Positions 16,261 to 24,841 of a stretch of DNA of 64,000 nucleotides are shown here, one piece after another; the first letter of the stretch is position 1; the number at the start of each line of letters is the position of its first letter. Position numbers and translations under genes: made by a program. The notes under the pieces were generated by a model. That model was not told the DNA's origin. It did no database searches and saw only the letters and a list, made by a program, of their open reading frames with translations. The stretch covers positions 1 to 64,000 of the forward strand of contig JAXLZL010000003.1 of the NCBI GenBank assembly GCA_046350895.1, in the 5' to 3' direction. The DNA is from HK-STAS-PATE-2 sp046350895. Lineage in GTDB: Bacteria > Patescibacteriota > Patescibacteriia > 2-12-FULL-60-25.

Positions 16261-17177
16261 TAGGCTTTGCCTTTGCTGCCAAAGACCGTGATTTTGCGCT
16301 TGGCCACTTCTTTGATGAGTTGGCTTGAGGGTTCGAGAAGTTTGCGCGGGTCGATTACTTTAGGAAGATCGCTTACGGCTTCACGAATGCCGGCCGTAAA
16401 GGCAAGACGTAAATCGGTATCGATATTAATTTTAGCGATGCCGTTTTTGATGGCGTGTTTAATGTCTTGGTCCATGACGCCACGAGCTTCGCCGAGTTTG
16501 GCGCCATAGTGTTCAGCCATGGCTTTGACGTCTTCGAGCACGCCTGAGGCGCCGTGCAAGACGAGCGGTTTCTTCACGAGTGCCGCGATCTTTTTGAGGC
16601 GGTCGATATCGAGATGGGTTTTGCCTTTGAACTTATAGGCGCCATGAGCCGTCCCAATGGCAATGGCGAGCGAGTCGCAACCGGTGGTTTTTGAAAAGGC
16701 GAGTGCCTGTTTAGGGTCGGTCAATGCGGCGTCGCGGGCTTCGACACTGACAAAGTCTTCGATGCCGGCCAAAACACCGATTTCGGCTTCAACGCTAACG
16801 CCTTTCTTTTTTGCCCAGGCAACGACTTGTTGGGTGGCTTTGACGTTTTTGTTATAGGGGAGTGCCGAACCGTCAAACATGACGCTGGTATAACCGCTGT
16901 CGATGGCTTTTTTGATGAGCTTCAAATCTTTGCCATGGTCGAGATGCAAGACGACGGGGATCTTGGCTTGGGCAGCAACGCGCACCATGGCAATCAAATA
17001 ATCCATACCGGCATACTCAATGGCGCCTTCAGAGGTCTGTACGATCACTGGAGACTTAAGCTCAACGGCAGCAGCGATAACGGCTTTGAGTATCTCGAGA
17101 TTATTGACGTTGAACGCTGGCACGGCGTATTTGCCGGCGCGGGCTTTTTTTAAAACAGGAAGGGCAGGGACGAGCAT
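16260..17177 (-). CDS. fba: Fructose-bisphosphate aldolase, class II
   Basis: The 305-aa protein shows the class II aldolase signatures: PAFNVNNLEILKAVI, zinc ligand region VVLHLDHGKD, EAEIGVLAGIED, IGTAHGAYKF and LHGASGV. It cleaves or forms fructose 1,6-bisphosphate, or a related ketose bisphosphate, in the cytoplasm. It lies 2 nt downstream of a PfkB-type sugar kinase, so kinase and aldolase would supply consecutive steps of hexose phosphate breakdown. Stop and the next start overlap. Confidence 0.95.
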   Translation of the reverse strand: MLVPALPVLKKARAGKYAVPAFNVNNLEILKAVIAAAVELKSPVIVQTSEGAIEYAGMDYLIAMVRVAAQAKIPVVLHLDHGKDLKLIKKAIDSGYTSVMFDGSALPYNKNVKATQQVVAWAKKKGVSVEAEIGVLAGIEDFVSVEARDAALTDPKQALAFSKTTGCDSLAIAIGTAHGAYKFKGKTHLDIDRLKKIAALVKKPLVLHGASGVLEDVKAMAEHYGAKLGEARGVMDQDIKHAIKNGIAKINIDTDLRLAFTAGIREAVSDLPKVIDPRKLLEPSSQLIKEVAKRKITVFGSKGKA

Positions 17178-17179
17178 AG

Positions 17180-18199
17180 TTAGCGGGCTTGGTGATTAAG
17201 TTTTCTGGCCTTGGTAGAGGCAAATCGTTTGAGGGTCTTTTTCATGCCGGCGGCATTGAGAAGGCCGGCTTGGGGGCCGATTTTTTGCACCACGCTCCAT
17301 GAATTGGCCGTACCCCAGCGCAGGGCTTCGACGATCGAGTGGTTCATGTGCAGCGCACAGGTGAAGGCGGTGGCAAACGAATCGCCAGCGCCAGTGCGTT
17401 CATAAGCGGCGCCATCAAAGATCGGTTGGTACCAAGACTCCGAGCCGTCGGTGGCATAAGAGCCGTTATGTCCATCGGTAATAACAACGATCTTGGCACC
17501 GTGTTGAATAAAGGCATGTAACAGGTGCTGGATCGTTTTTTCGGTGACACCGAGCAAACGCTCAGCTTCTTCTTTGTTTACGATAAAGACCGTTGATCGG
17601 GCGATGACAGGCAACAAGGCTTCGAGTCCGCGTTTAAGCTGGTGGGTGCCTGGGTTAAAACAGACCTTAGTGTCAGGATGTTCTTTAAGGTGCTTCAAGA
17701 GTTGTTTCTCGAGTTTTTCATGGCCGGCGCCGATGGAGGTGTAGTAGATCCACGAAGCGCTCGACAGCTTTGGTAATACGTAGGTGCGCGGCTCATGGTA
17801 GACGAGAATGGTGCGTTCGCCTTCGCGAAACAATATCGTAGATGAACTGGTCGGACGTTTTGTATCAACGACGACAAATTTTTCTGAGATGCCTTCTTTC
17901 TTCCATTTCATTTTGATCTCATGACCGACCTCGTCTTTGCCGATGACGCTATAGATCGCTGGCTTAAGGCCAAGGCGTGCGGCACTCACGGCGACATTTG
18001 AGGCATTGCCGGCGCCCGGGATGCGGGTCATGTGCGTGACAGGGATCTTTTCGCCAAAGGCAAAACAGATCTGGCATTCGGTGCGTTTGAGCTCGCAGGC
18101 AACCGTGGCTTCGTCGACTTCAAGAAAGACGTCGAGCATGGCTTCGCCGATGGCGATCAGGTCGAAGGCCGGTTTTTTGGCTGGGGCGGACTTGGGCAT
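17180..18199 (-). CDS. PfkB-family carbohydrate kinase
   Basis: ATG 18199 (MPKSAPAKKPAFDLIAIGEAM) is chosen because the family domain begins there; the frame continues upstream through an unrelated gene. The 339-aa protein has IAIGEAMLDVFL, GAGNASNVAVSAARLG (substrate-binding region) and the catalytic ERTGAGDSFATAF. Relatives phosphorylate ribose, adenosine, fructose or fructose-6-phosphate. The neighbouring aldolase makes a phosphofructokinase-like role attractive but unproven. A long variable segment CELKRTECQICFAFGEKIPV is unusual. Confidence 0.9.
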   Translation of the reverse strand: MPKSAPAKKPAFDLIAIGEAMLDVFLEVDEATVACELKRTECQICFAFGEKIPVTHMTRIPGAGNASNVAVSAARLGLKPAIYSVIGKDEVGHEIKMKWKKEGISEKFVVVDTKRPTSSSTILFREGERTILVYHEPRTYVLPKLSSASWIYYTSIGAGHEKLEKQLLKHLKEHPDTKVCFNPGTHQLKRGLEALLPVIARSTVFIVNKEEAERLLGVTEKTIQHLLHAFIQHGAKIVVITDGHNGSYATDGSESWYQPIFDGAAYERTGAGDSFATAFTCALHMNHSIVEALRWGTANSWSVVQKIGPQAGLLNAAGMKKTLKRFASTKARKLNHQAR

Positions 18200-18278
18200 A
18201 CGGCCACCAGCATAGCACTGTTGCATTTTATACGGGAGCGTTATACTTGGCCGGTCATAAACCACTAACCACAACTCT

Positions 18279-18683
18279 ATGGCCCAACAGAAAAAATCCT
18301 CCCACCTCGGTGCAGGTCTTGCCGCGGGTGCCGTTCTCGGTCTCGCTGCCGGTTTCTTTCTCCAATCCCGCAAGGGCAAGGCGCTCGTTGCTGATGCCCA
18401 GAAAAAGTCCCAGCTTTTGCAAAAGCAAGTCATGAAAATGCTTGCCAACACCGAAGTGCTGACCAAGGAGAAATACGAAGAAATCGTCGACAAGGTCGTC
18501 GCTTACTACGCTTCATCCAAAGAGATCGCCGCCAAAGAGGTTCCTGAAGTCCGCAAGTACCTCATGGCACAATGGAAGGGTATTGAATCCCAACTCATGG
18601 GCGCCGGCAAAGAAGCAATGAAGACCGTGAAGACGGTTCAGAAGCAAGCGGTGAAGGCAGTCAAAAAAGTCGCCAAAAAATAA
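18279..18683 (+). CDS. YtxH-like membrane-anchored protein
   Basis: The 134-aa protein starts MAQQKKSSHLGAGLAAGAVLG, with a Gly/Ala TM helix followed by LQSRKGKALVADAQKK, the pattern of YtxH-domain proteins (often stress-related in Firmicutes). The rest is helical, with a strongly basic Lys/Val/Ala tail (KTVKTVQKQAVKAVKKVAKK). Function unknown. It is 2 nt upstream of rsmE. Confidence 0.75.
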   Translation: MAQQKKSSHLGAGLAAGAVLGLAAGFFLQSRKGKALVADAQKKSQLLQKQVMKMLANTEVLTKEKYEEIVDKVVAYYASSKEIAAKEVPEVRKYLMAQWKGIESQLMGAGKEAMKTVKTVQKQAVKAVKKVAKK

Positions 18684-18685
18684 CC

Positions 18686-19384
18686 ATGAAGAAGGTCCAC
18701 CGATTTTTTGCGGACCTCTCTTGGCAAGGCAAGCAAGGAGAGATCCTTGATCGCGAGACGGTCCATCAGCTGTCTCGCGTTTTGCGTATCAAACCCGGTG
18801 AAGAGCTGGTGCTTTTAGATGGCAAGGGTGAGGAGTTTCGCGTACGCGTGCATGAAGTGAAGAAAACGTCGATCAGCGTTGATTTACTTGGACGCAAAGC
18901 GATCATGACTGAGCCCGTGGTACGTGTGACCTTGTATGCATCGGTTTTGAAGCGCGAGTCTTTTGATTGGGCGGTGCAAAAAGCCGTCGAGTGCGGAGTC
19001 TCACGCATCGTGCCGATCGTTTCTGCGCACACGATCAAAACCGGCATCAAACAAGACCGATTGCAGGCCATCGCCAAAGAGGCGGCTGAACAATGCGGCC
19101 GTGCCAAGGTGCCTGAGGTGGCGCATGTGATGAGTTTTGAACAGGCGCTGGTGGATGCAAAGAGCTGTGACCAGATTGTTTTTGCTGACACCTATCTCCC
19201 TGAGTCCGAGCAGATGCAAAAAGCCCGTTCAGTGGCGTTATTCATCGGCCCAGAAGGCGGATGGTCGGACGAAGAACGTGAGCGCGCAAAAAGCGCGGGG
19301 GCAACCGCGCTTTCACTGGGTAAATTGGTTTTACGAGGCGAGACGGCCTGTGCGATCGGGGTACACCTGCTTACTTCATCGTGA
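18686..19384 (+). CDS. rsmE: 16S rRNA (uracil-1498-N3)-methyltransferase RsmE
   Basis: The 232-aa protein has the RsmE/SPOUT layout: N-terminal PUA-like segment with HQLSRVLRIKPGEELVLLDGKGEEF, and a C-terminal trefoil-knot SAM site with LFIGPEGGWSDEERERA and LGKLVLRGETACAIG. It methylates U1498 of 16S rRNA in assembled 30S subunits. It overlaps the convergent clpB by 14 bp. Confidence 0.95.
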   Translation: MKKVHRFFADLSWQGKQGEILDRETVHQLSRVLRIKPGEELVLLDGKGEEFRVRVHEVKKTSISVDLLGRKAIMTEPVVRVTLYASVLKRESFDWAVQKAVECGVSRIVPIVSAHTIKTGIKQDRLQAIAKEAAEQCGRAKVPEVAHVMSFEQALVDAKSCDQIVFADTYLPESEQMQKARSVALFIGPEGGWSDEERERAKSAGATALSLGKLVLRGETACAIGVHLLTSS

Positions 19385-21998
19385 TTTTGCCATCCTTGAC
19401 GGCGACTTCGATCTCGTCGCCTTCTTTGATGACGCCTTCGACCATCTTGAGGGCGAGTTCGTCCAAGACCAGGTCTTGGATCGCACGCTTCAATGGGCGG
19501 GCGCCAAAGCTTGGATCATAGCCTTTATCGGCGATGAGTTCTTTGGCTTTTTTGGTAAATGAGAGATGGATCTTTTTTGCCGCCAAACGCTTGATGACGC
19601 TGTCGAGCTGCAAGTCGATGATGTTTGAGAGGGCTTCTTTGCCAAGCGCGTCAAAGACAACAACTTCGTCGATGCGGTTCAAGAATTCTGGACGGAAGGA
19701 TTCTTTGAGGCGGCCCAGTACCTGGCTACGGATTTGTTCACGAGTACGTTCAGTTTCATCTTCTTCATCGGTAAAGCCGATTTCGCCACGTTTACCGACA
19801 TCGAGAATCAGGTCTGAGCCTAGGTTTGAGGTCATGATGATCACCGTATTTTTGAAGTTCACCTTGCGGCCCTTGCTGTCGGTGAGGTGTCCGTCATCCA
19901 ACACCTGCAAAAGGGTATTGAAGATGTCAGGGTGAGCTTTTTCGATTTCATCCAATAAAATGACAGCATATGGGCGGCGGCGGATTTTTTCGGTCAGTTG
20001 GCCACCTTCGTCATAGCCGACATAACCCGGAGGCGAACCGATCAAGCGTGAGACGGTATGTTTCTCCATGTACTCACTCATGTCGACGCGGATCATGGCA
20101 TCTTCATCGTCAAACAAGGTTTCTGCCAAAGCGCGGGCGAGTTCGGTTTTGCCGACGCCTGTTGGACCCAAGAACAAGAACGAGCCGATAGGACGTTTTT
20201 CTTCGCTGATACCTGCACGTGAGCGGCGTACGGCATTGGCAACGGCTTTAACCGCTTCTTCTTGGCCGATGACGCGTTTATGCAATTCAGCTTCAAGATG
20301 GCCGAGGCGAGTGGCTTCGGTCTCGAGCATGCGTGAGACGGGGATGCCGGTCCAACGGGCCACGACGGCGGCGATGTCTTCATCAGTGACGGCGCCCTTG
20401 AGCAAGCCGCGTTTGCCCTGGAGTTCTTTGAGCTTGGTCTCGGCTTCTTTTTGTTTTTTCTCGGCGGCCGGCAATTGGCCGTAGCGGATCTCGGAAGCTT
20501 TTTCGAGGTCGCCGCGGCGTTCAGCGATATCAGCCTCACTCTTTAATTGCTCGAATTCTTTTTTGGCAGATTGGATGTTTTCGATTAAGTCTTTCTCGGC
20601 TTTCCACGAGAGCTCCATGCCTTCGCTGGCTTCGCGCTCTTCAGCCAAGTCTTTTTCAATATCCGCCAAGCGGTCTTTGGCGTCTTGGTCTTCTTCTTTT
20701 TGCAAAGCGCGTTTTTCAATTTCAAGCTTGATGATGGTGCGCTTATGCTTGTCGAGCTCTTCTGGCAATGAATCGATTTGCATGCGCAAGGCAGCAGCAG
20801 CTTCGTCTACAAGGTCGACAGCTTTATCGGGCAAGAAGCGGTCGGTGATATAGCGGGATGAGAGTTGGACGGCGGCCACGAGGGCGCTGTCGGTAATGCG
20901 CACGCCGTTATGCACTTCGTATTTGTCCTTGATGCCGCGCAAAATCGCGAGCGCGTCTTCTTCGCTCGGTTCATCGACCATCACCGGCTGAAAACGGCGG
21001 GTGAGGGCTGGGTCTTTTTCGATATGCTTTTGGTATTCTTGCAGGGTCGTGGCACCAACGGCGCGCAGTTCGCCGCGTGCCAATGCCGGCTTCAACATAT
21101 TGGCAGCATCGAGCGTGCCACCTTCGCCCGAGGCACCGGCGCCGACAAGAGTATGGATTTCATCAATGAACAAAATGATTTTGCCATTGGAGTTTTCAAC
21201 TTCGCGCATCACGCCTTTGAGACGCTCTTCAAATTCGCCGCGAAACTTGGTACCGGCAACCAATGAACCGATGTCCAAGGCCATCACCTCTTTTTCTTTA
21301 AGGGATTCTGGGACATCGCCGGCAACGATGCGTTGGGCAAGGCCTTCGATGATGGCGGTCTTACCGGTGCCAGCTTCACCGATCAAAATCGGATTGTTCT
21401 TGGTGCGGCGCAAAAGAATCTGCATCACACGGCGGATCTCGCCATCGCGGCCAATAACAGGGTCAAGTTTTTCTTGGCGGGCGAGCGCGGTGAGGTTGCG
21501 CGAATATTTTTCGAGGGCTTGGTAGGCGGCTTCTGGCTCTGGGTTATCGACTGTCACTGAACCGCGCACGGTTTTAAGCGCTTTTAAAATCGCTTCTTCG
21601 GTCACTTGGTTGGCGCGCAAAATGGCGGCAGCATCGTCTTTGCCTTGGGCGATCGCCAAGAGCAGATGCTCGGTTGAGATGAAGGCGTCCTTAAAACGGT
21701 TGGCGATCTCACCCGAGAGCTGAAAGACCTGATTCAAATTGTCTGCCAAAAAGAGCTGGCCGACTTGGCCATTGCGCACGCGTGGGTAACGCGAGAGCGC
21801 TTCTTCAAGCTGGCCACGAAAGTGGCCCGGGTCTACGCCAATAGATTTGAGCAGGGCAGGCACAATGCCTTGTTCTTGGGTAAACAGGCCGGCCAAAAGA
21901 TGGGCCGCCTCAAGGGCAGGGTGGCCATTATTGACGGCAATTTGCTGGGCGGTGTTTAGGGCTTCTTGGCTTTTTCTTGTCAGGTTTTGTGGGATCAT
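19371..21998 (-). CDS. clpB: ATP-dependent disaggregase ClpB
   Basis: The 875-aa protein has an N-terminal Clp-N repeat domain, NBD1 with Walker A GEAGTGKTAIIEGLAQ and LFIDEIHTLVGAGA, a long coiled-coil middle domain (about residues 410-530), and NBD2 with GPTGVGKTELARALAE, GSPPGYVGYDEGGQLTE and LLDEIEKAHPDIFN. The middle domain distinguishes ClpB from ClpA/ClpC. With DnaK it dissolves protein aggregates after heat stress. A CIRCE operator directly before the start indicates HrcA repression. Confidence 0.97.
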   Translation of the reverse strand: MIPQNLTRKSQEALNTAQQIAVNNGHPALEAAHLLAGLFTQEQGIVPALLKSIGVDPGHFRGQLEEALSRYPRVRNGQVGQLFLADNLNQVFQLSGEIANRFKDAFISTEHLLLAIAQGKDDAAAILRANQVTEEAILKALKTVRGSVTVDNPEPEAAYQALEKYSRNLTALARQEKLDPVIGRDGEIRRVMQILLRRTKNNPILIGEAGTGKTAIIEGLAQRIVAGDVPESLKEKEVMALDIGSLVAGTKFRGEFEERLKGVMREVENSNGKIILFIDEIHTLVGAGASGEGGTLDAANMLKPALARGELRAVGATTLQEYQKHIEKDPALTRRFQPVMVDEPSEEDALAILRGIKDKYEVHNGVRITDSALVAAVQLSSRYITDRFLPDKAVDLVDEAAAALRMQIDSLPEELDKHKRTIIKLEIEKRALQKEEDQDAKDRLADIEKDLAEEREASEGMELSWKAEKDLIENIQSAKKEFEQLKSEADIAERRGDLEKASEIRYGQLPAAEKKQKEAETKLKELQGKRGLLKGAVTDEDIAAVVARWTGIPVSRMLETEATRLGHLEAELHKRVIGQEEAVKAVANAVRRSRAGISEEKRPIGSFLFLGPTGVGKTELARALAETLFDDEDAMIRVDMSEYMEKHTVSRLIGSPPGYVGYDEGGQLTEKIRRRPYAVILLDEIEKAHPDIFNTLLQVLDDGHLTDSKGRKVNFKNTVIIMTSNLGSDLILDVGKRGEIGFTDEEDETERTREQIRSQVLGRLKESFRPEFLNRIDEVVVFDALGKEALSNIIDLQLDSVIKRLAAKKIHLSFTKKAKELIADKGYDPSFGARPLKRAIQDLVLDELALKMVEGVIKEGDEIEVAVKDGKITMK

Positions 21999-22002
21999 AG
22001 TT

Positions 22003-22029
22003 TTAGCACTCGTTATCTGAGACTGCTAA
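22003..22029. promoter_or_regulatory. CIRCE operator (HrcA binding site) of clpB
   Basis: TTAGCACTC (22003-22011), 9-nt spacer, GACTGCTAA (22021-22029); the consensus is TTAGCACTC-N9-GAGTGCTAA, so there is one mismatch. It ends 4 nt from the clpB ATG, within the 5' leader. Confidence 0.9.
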
Positions 22030-22122
22030 AACCATACCATTGGCCGCCGGGGGTGGTCAATATTTGATTAATGGGCGCTTTTCTGGTAAATAGACGGCGC
22101 TTTTACTCCATTGGAGGTATCA

Positions 22123-23358
22123 GTGAACATTCTCAACCCGCAGCTGCGCTGCATGTACTGCTCAGCGCTTTCTCGATGGAGGCGCAAATCTGTTAGCGGA
22201 AACCTGGACCCTATCTGCTCCAGGTGCCGCAAAGACACATATATTGACGATGGATCTTGTGCCTCTTGTTGCGAAGTGCCCGGTGATGACGTAGAGGTCG
22301 TTAACGGTCTCTTTGTTTGCGGTCCATGCTATCGCGGTGAAAAATGCGCTTCTGCGAAAAAGACTGAAACGCTTTCGGTCGTTGAGCAAACGACCATGGT
22401 GTTTCTTGAGTCTCGCGGGATAAAGACTGATCCGACGGTCGTTCGTCGCCAGCTCCTGAAAAGCAAGTTAGACCTCGATCAGAAGCGTATGGAGGCTGCT
22501 GCGGTAGCAGAAGCCAAGCGTTTGGCAAAAGAGGCTGCTCTCGCCGAGAAGGAAAAACAGAAAGCCTCTGAAAAAGCCAGCAAGCTTGCTGAGAAGCGGG
22601 CTTTGTCTGAAGCGAGACGTCGTAAGGACGAAGAAAGGCTGAGGGCGGCAGAAGATGTGAAACGTGGGCAAACGTTAGAGCGTTTGCAAACGGCGATCAC
22701 CAAACTCACCGCCAAATTGGTCAAAGATATTGAGCGGCAAGAATCCGCCGAAGCTAAAGCGATACGCAAACAAGAGTTATCAGAGCATAGAGAGGTATTG
22801 CGTCTTGAGCGCCTTGCGAACGAAAAACTGCGCTCGGATCAGATAAAGGATCTCGCCTTACGGTATCCCAGAGTGGATATCAATTTGATAGCGAATGCCC
22901 ATGTCGAGCCGCGTAAGCGCAAGCTGATCCGCTTGTCACCCGAGCAAAAGTTAAACCCTTTCTCTAAGAAGGGTATGAAACGGGTTGATGATTGGCAGTG
23001 CTCGCGCTGTGACAAGGATTTTACCAAAGATCAGCGTCCTGCCACGAGGGATGAAAAAGGGCCTGTATGTCCTACGTGCTACAGCAAGCAAAAAGGCTAC
23101 AAGTTAGCAAAGTCTAAGGATGACTGCGCTTATTGTGGACGTTTTGCGGATGTTCAAGCAAGAACCGAAAAGGGTGCTTGTTGCCAAGGATGCTATCGCA
23201 AACACATTGCACCAAAGCATCAATGTAGTTTTTGCCCAGAGGTTGCTTTCATCGTCAAAAACTTTGCCGATGGCAACAAGCAATGTTCAAAGTGCAATGA
23301 CCGTGAACGACGGTTGGCCAAAAAGCAACGCAACGGCGATGCGTTGGCCGCTGAATAA
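22123..23358 (+). CDS. Orphan multi-zinc-ribbon protein with central coiled coil
   Basis: GGAGGT (22113-22118) lies 4 nt before a GTG at 22123, giving MNILNPQLRCMYCSAL. The 411-aa protein has N-terminal Cys pairs (CMYC, CSRC, CASC, CGPC), a central Lys/Glu/Ala coiled coil (about residues 100-250), and C-terminal pairs (CSRC, CPTC, CAYC, CQGC, CSFC, CSKC), i.e. about five zinc ribbons of CxxC...CxxC type. I do not recognise a family. The layout suggests nucleic-acid or protein binding. The strong SD and own terminator make it a stand-alone, possibly acquired gene. Confidence 0.75.
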   Translation: MNILNPQLRCMYCSALSRWRRKSVSGNLDPICSRCRKDTYIDDGSCASCCEVPGDDVEVVNGLFVCGPCYRGEKCASAKKTETLSVVEQTTMVFLESRGIKTDPTVVRRQLLKSKLDLDQKRMEAAAVAEAKRLAKEAALAEKEKQKASEKASKLAEKRALSEARRRKDEERLRAAEDVKRGQTLERLQTAITKLTAKLVKDIERQESAEAKAIRKQELSEHREVLRLERLANEKLRSDQIKDLALRYPRVDINLIANAHVEPRKRKLIRLSPEQKLNPFSKKGMKRVDDWQCSRCDKDFTKDQRPATRDEKGPVCPTCYSKQKGYKLAKSKDDCAYCGRFADVQARTEKGACCQGCYRKHIAPKHQCSFCPEVAFIVKNFADGNKQCSKCNDRERRLAKKQRNGDALAAE

Positions 23359-23363
23359 ACAAA

Positions 23364-23397
23364 CACCCCACCGGTTCTCGGTGAGGGTGTTTTTGTT
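23364..23397 (+). terminator. Terminator of the zinc-ribbon gene
   Basis: AAACACCC and GGGTGTTT flank an inner CCG/CGG stem; a T run follows. Confidence 0.85.
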
Positions 23398-23402
23398 TGT
23401 GC

Positions 23403-24101
23403 TTAGACTTGAGGACGTTCGACGGTATTGATGGCGTTCACGTCAGAGTAGTCGATGCGGATAGGCCTTGAAGTTTTGGTATCGATCTCAACAAAGGTCG
23501 GTAAGTCTTTGTCTGAAATACAAACGGTAAAGGCTTGCAAGTGTCCGTCGTCGGTCACTTGTCTGAAGCGGTAAGCGGTGCAGCCGCTGCCGGACGATTT
23601 GCCGAGGTACTGCTCAGAGCCGTTTAAGATGAAGTTGCCATCATCACCAAATGAGAATGAGCCCTTGAGCGAATTGGTGAGGGCGGCGGCTTCTTCAGAG
23701 CCGCTAATATTTTGCCATGCATTCGAACCTTGTTTGTAGAGCACTTCTTTTGCTGAGAGATACACCTCCGAGACCGAGGTACCTTGTTCAGAAGGGATGC
23801 TAAGCGTGCCGCGCATCGCCTGGTCTTTAACAAAGATCAGGTCGGCAACAACATCTTCTTTTACGCCTGGTATAACCATGCGCGAATGAAAGGAGTTTGC
23901 CGAGGTGAGATTGAGCAGGGCTTGCTTGGCATAGGTCGTCTCAGGGTCGACATAGTCGGCATAGGGGTCGGTGGTCGTCGCCTGTTGTGGACGTACGCCG
24001 TTTGATTGGTTGCCTTGCTGGGCGGTGTTTGGATTGGCTTTGCCACAACCGGCACCCATCAATGCAAGGGCGATGGCGGCAAGAGGGAGTAGGCGTCTCA
24101 T
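23403..24101 (-). CDS. Lipoprotein of unknown function
   Basis: The 232-aa product begins MRRLLPLAAIALALMGAGC, a type II signal with lipobox MGAGC. The mature protein has a Gln/Thr/Asn-rich linker and then a domain of beta strands ending FTVCISDKDLPTFVEIDTK and RIDYSDVNAI, reminiscent of LolA/LppX-like folds but not assignable. AGTATA (TATACT on the coding strand) lies 8 nt before the ATG, so the message is probably leaderless. Confidence 0.8.
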   Translation of the reverse strand: MRRLLPLAAIALALMGAGCGKANPNTAQQGNQSNGVRPQQATTTDPYADYVDPETTYAKQALLNLTSANSFHSRMVIPGVKEDVVADLIFVKDQAMRGTLSIPSEQGTSVSEVYLSAKEVLYKQGSNAWQNISGSEEAAALTNSLKGSFSFGDDGNFILNGSEQYLGKSSGSGCTAYRFRQVTDDGHLQAFTVCISDKDLPTFVEIDTKTSRPIRIDYSDVNAINTVERPQV

Positions 24102-24158
24102 AGGCCTCTAGTATAGCAAATTTGAAAATTCGCTTTTTTACGGGCTTTTTGTTACAAC

Positions 24159-24839
24159 ATGCCCATGCCGGGCACGCTTTTTTTGGTGGCAACGCCGATC
24201 GGAAACCTCGAAGACATCACGCTTCGGGCGCTTCGCGTGCTCAAAGAGGCTGATATCGTCGCTTGTGAAGACACCCGTGTTTCAAAGGTGCTTTTGAACG
24301 CCTACGAATTAAAAAAAGACTGCGTTTCATTGCACCAACATACGTCGATGGAGAAAGTGGAGCGCTTGCTAGATCGCGTAGAAAAAGGGGAGAACGCCGT
24401 TTATATCTCGGATGCCGGTACGCCGGGCATGAATGATCCGGGTGGTAAGTTGGTTGAGGCGGCTTATACAAGAGGTGTCCGTGTTGAACCGATCCCGGGC
24501 GCGTCGGCGCTCACGGCTTCGATCAGTGTTTGCGGATTCGCCATGGACGAATTCACCTATGTCGGATTCCTCCCGCATAAAAAAGGGCGCCAGACGCTCA
24601 TCAAAGAAATCGCTGAACGCGAGACGCCAACCGTTTTTCTCGAGTCCACCCACCGCATCGCGAAGGCCTTAGCCGCGCTTCAAGAGGTCTTGGATGAAAA
24701 TCGTTTGATCTTTGTTGGTCGCGAGCTGACAAAAAAGTTTGAAACGCTGTATCGCGGCACGGTGAGAGAAGTGATTGCCGCTTTGGGCAAGACAAGTGCC
24801 AAAGGAGAATTTACCGTCATTGTTGGTCCACAAAAATAA
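24159..24839 (+). CDS. rsmI: 16S rRNA (cytidine-1402-2'-O)-methyltransferase RsmI
   Basis: The 226-aa protein has LFLVATPIGNLEDITLRAL, ACEDTRVSKVLL, YISDAGTPGMNDPG, PIPGASALTASISVCG and FVGFLPHKKGRQ, the tetrapyrrole-methylase fold signatures of RsmI. It modifies C1402 in the decoding centre of 16S rRNA. It is about 50 aa shorter than E. coli RsmI and ends in VGPQK without the C-terminal extension. metG follows after 2 nt. Confidence 0.95.
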   Translation: MPMPGTLFLVATPIGNLEDITLRALRVLKEADIVACEDTRVSKVLLNAYELKKDCVSLHQHTSMEKVERLLDRVEKGENAVYISDAGTPGMNDPGGKLVEAAYTRGVRVEPIPGASALTASISVCGFAMDEFTYVGFLPHKKGRQTLIKEIAERETPTVFLESTHRIAKALAALQEVLDENRLIFVGRELTKKFETLYRGTVREVIAALGKTSAKGEFTVIVGPQK

Positions 24840-24841
24840 TT

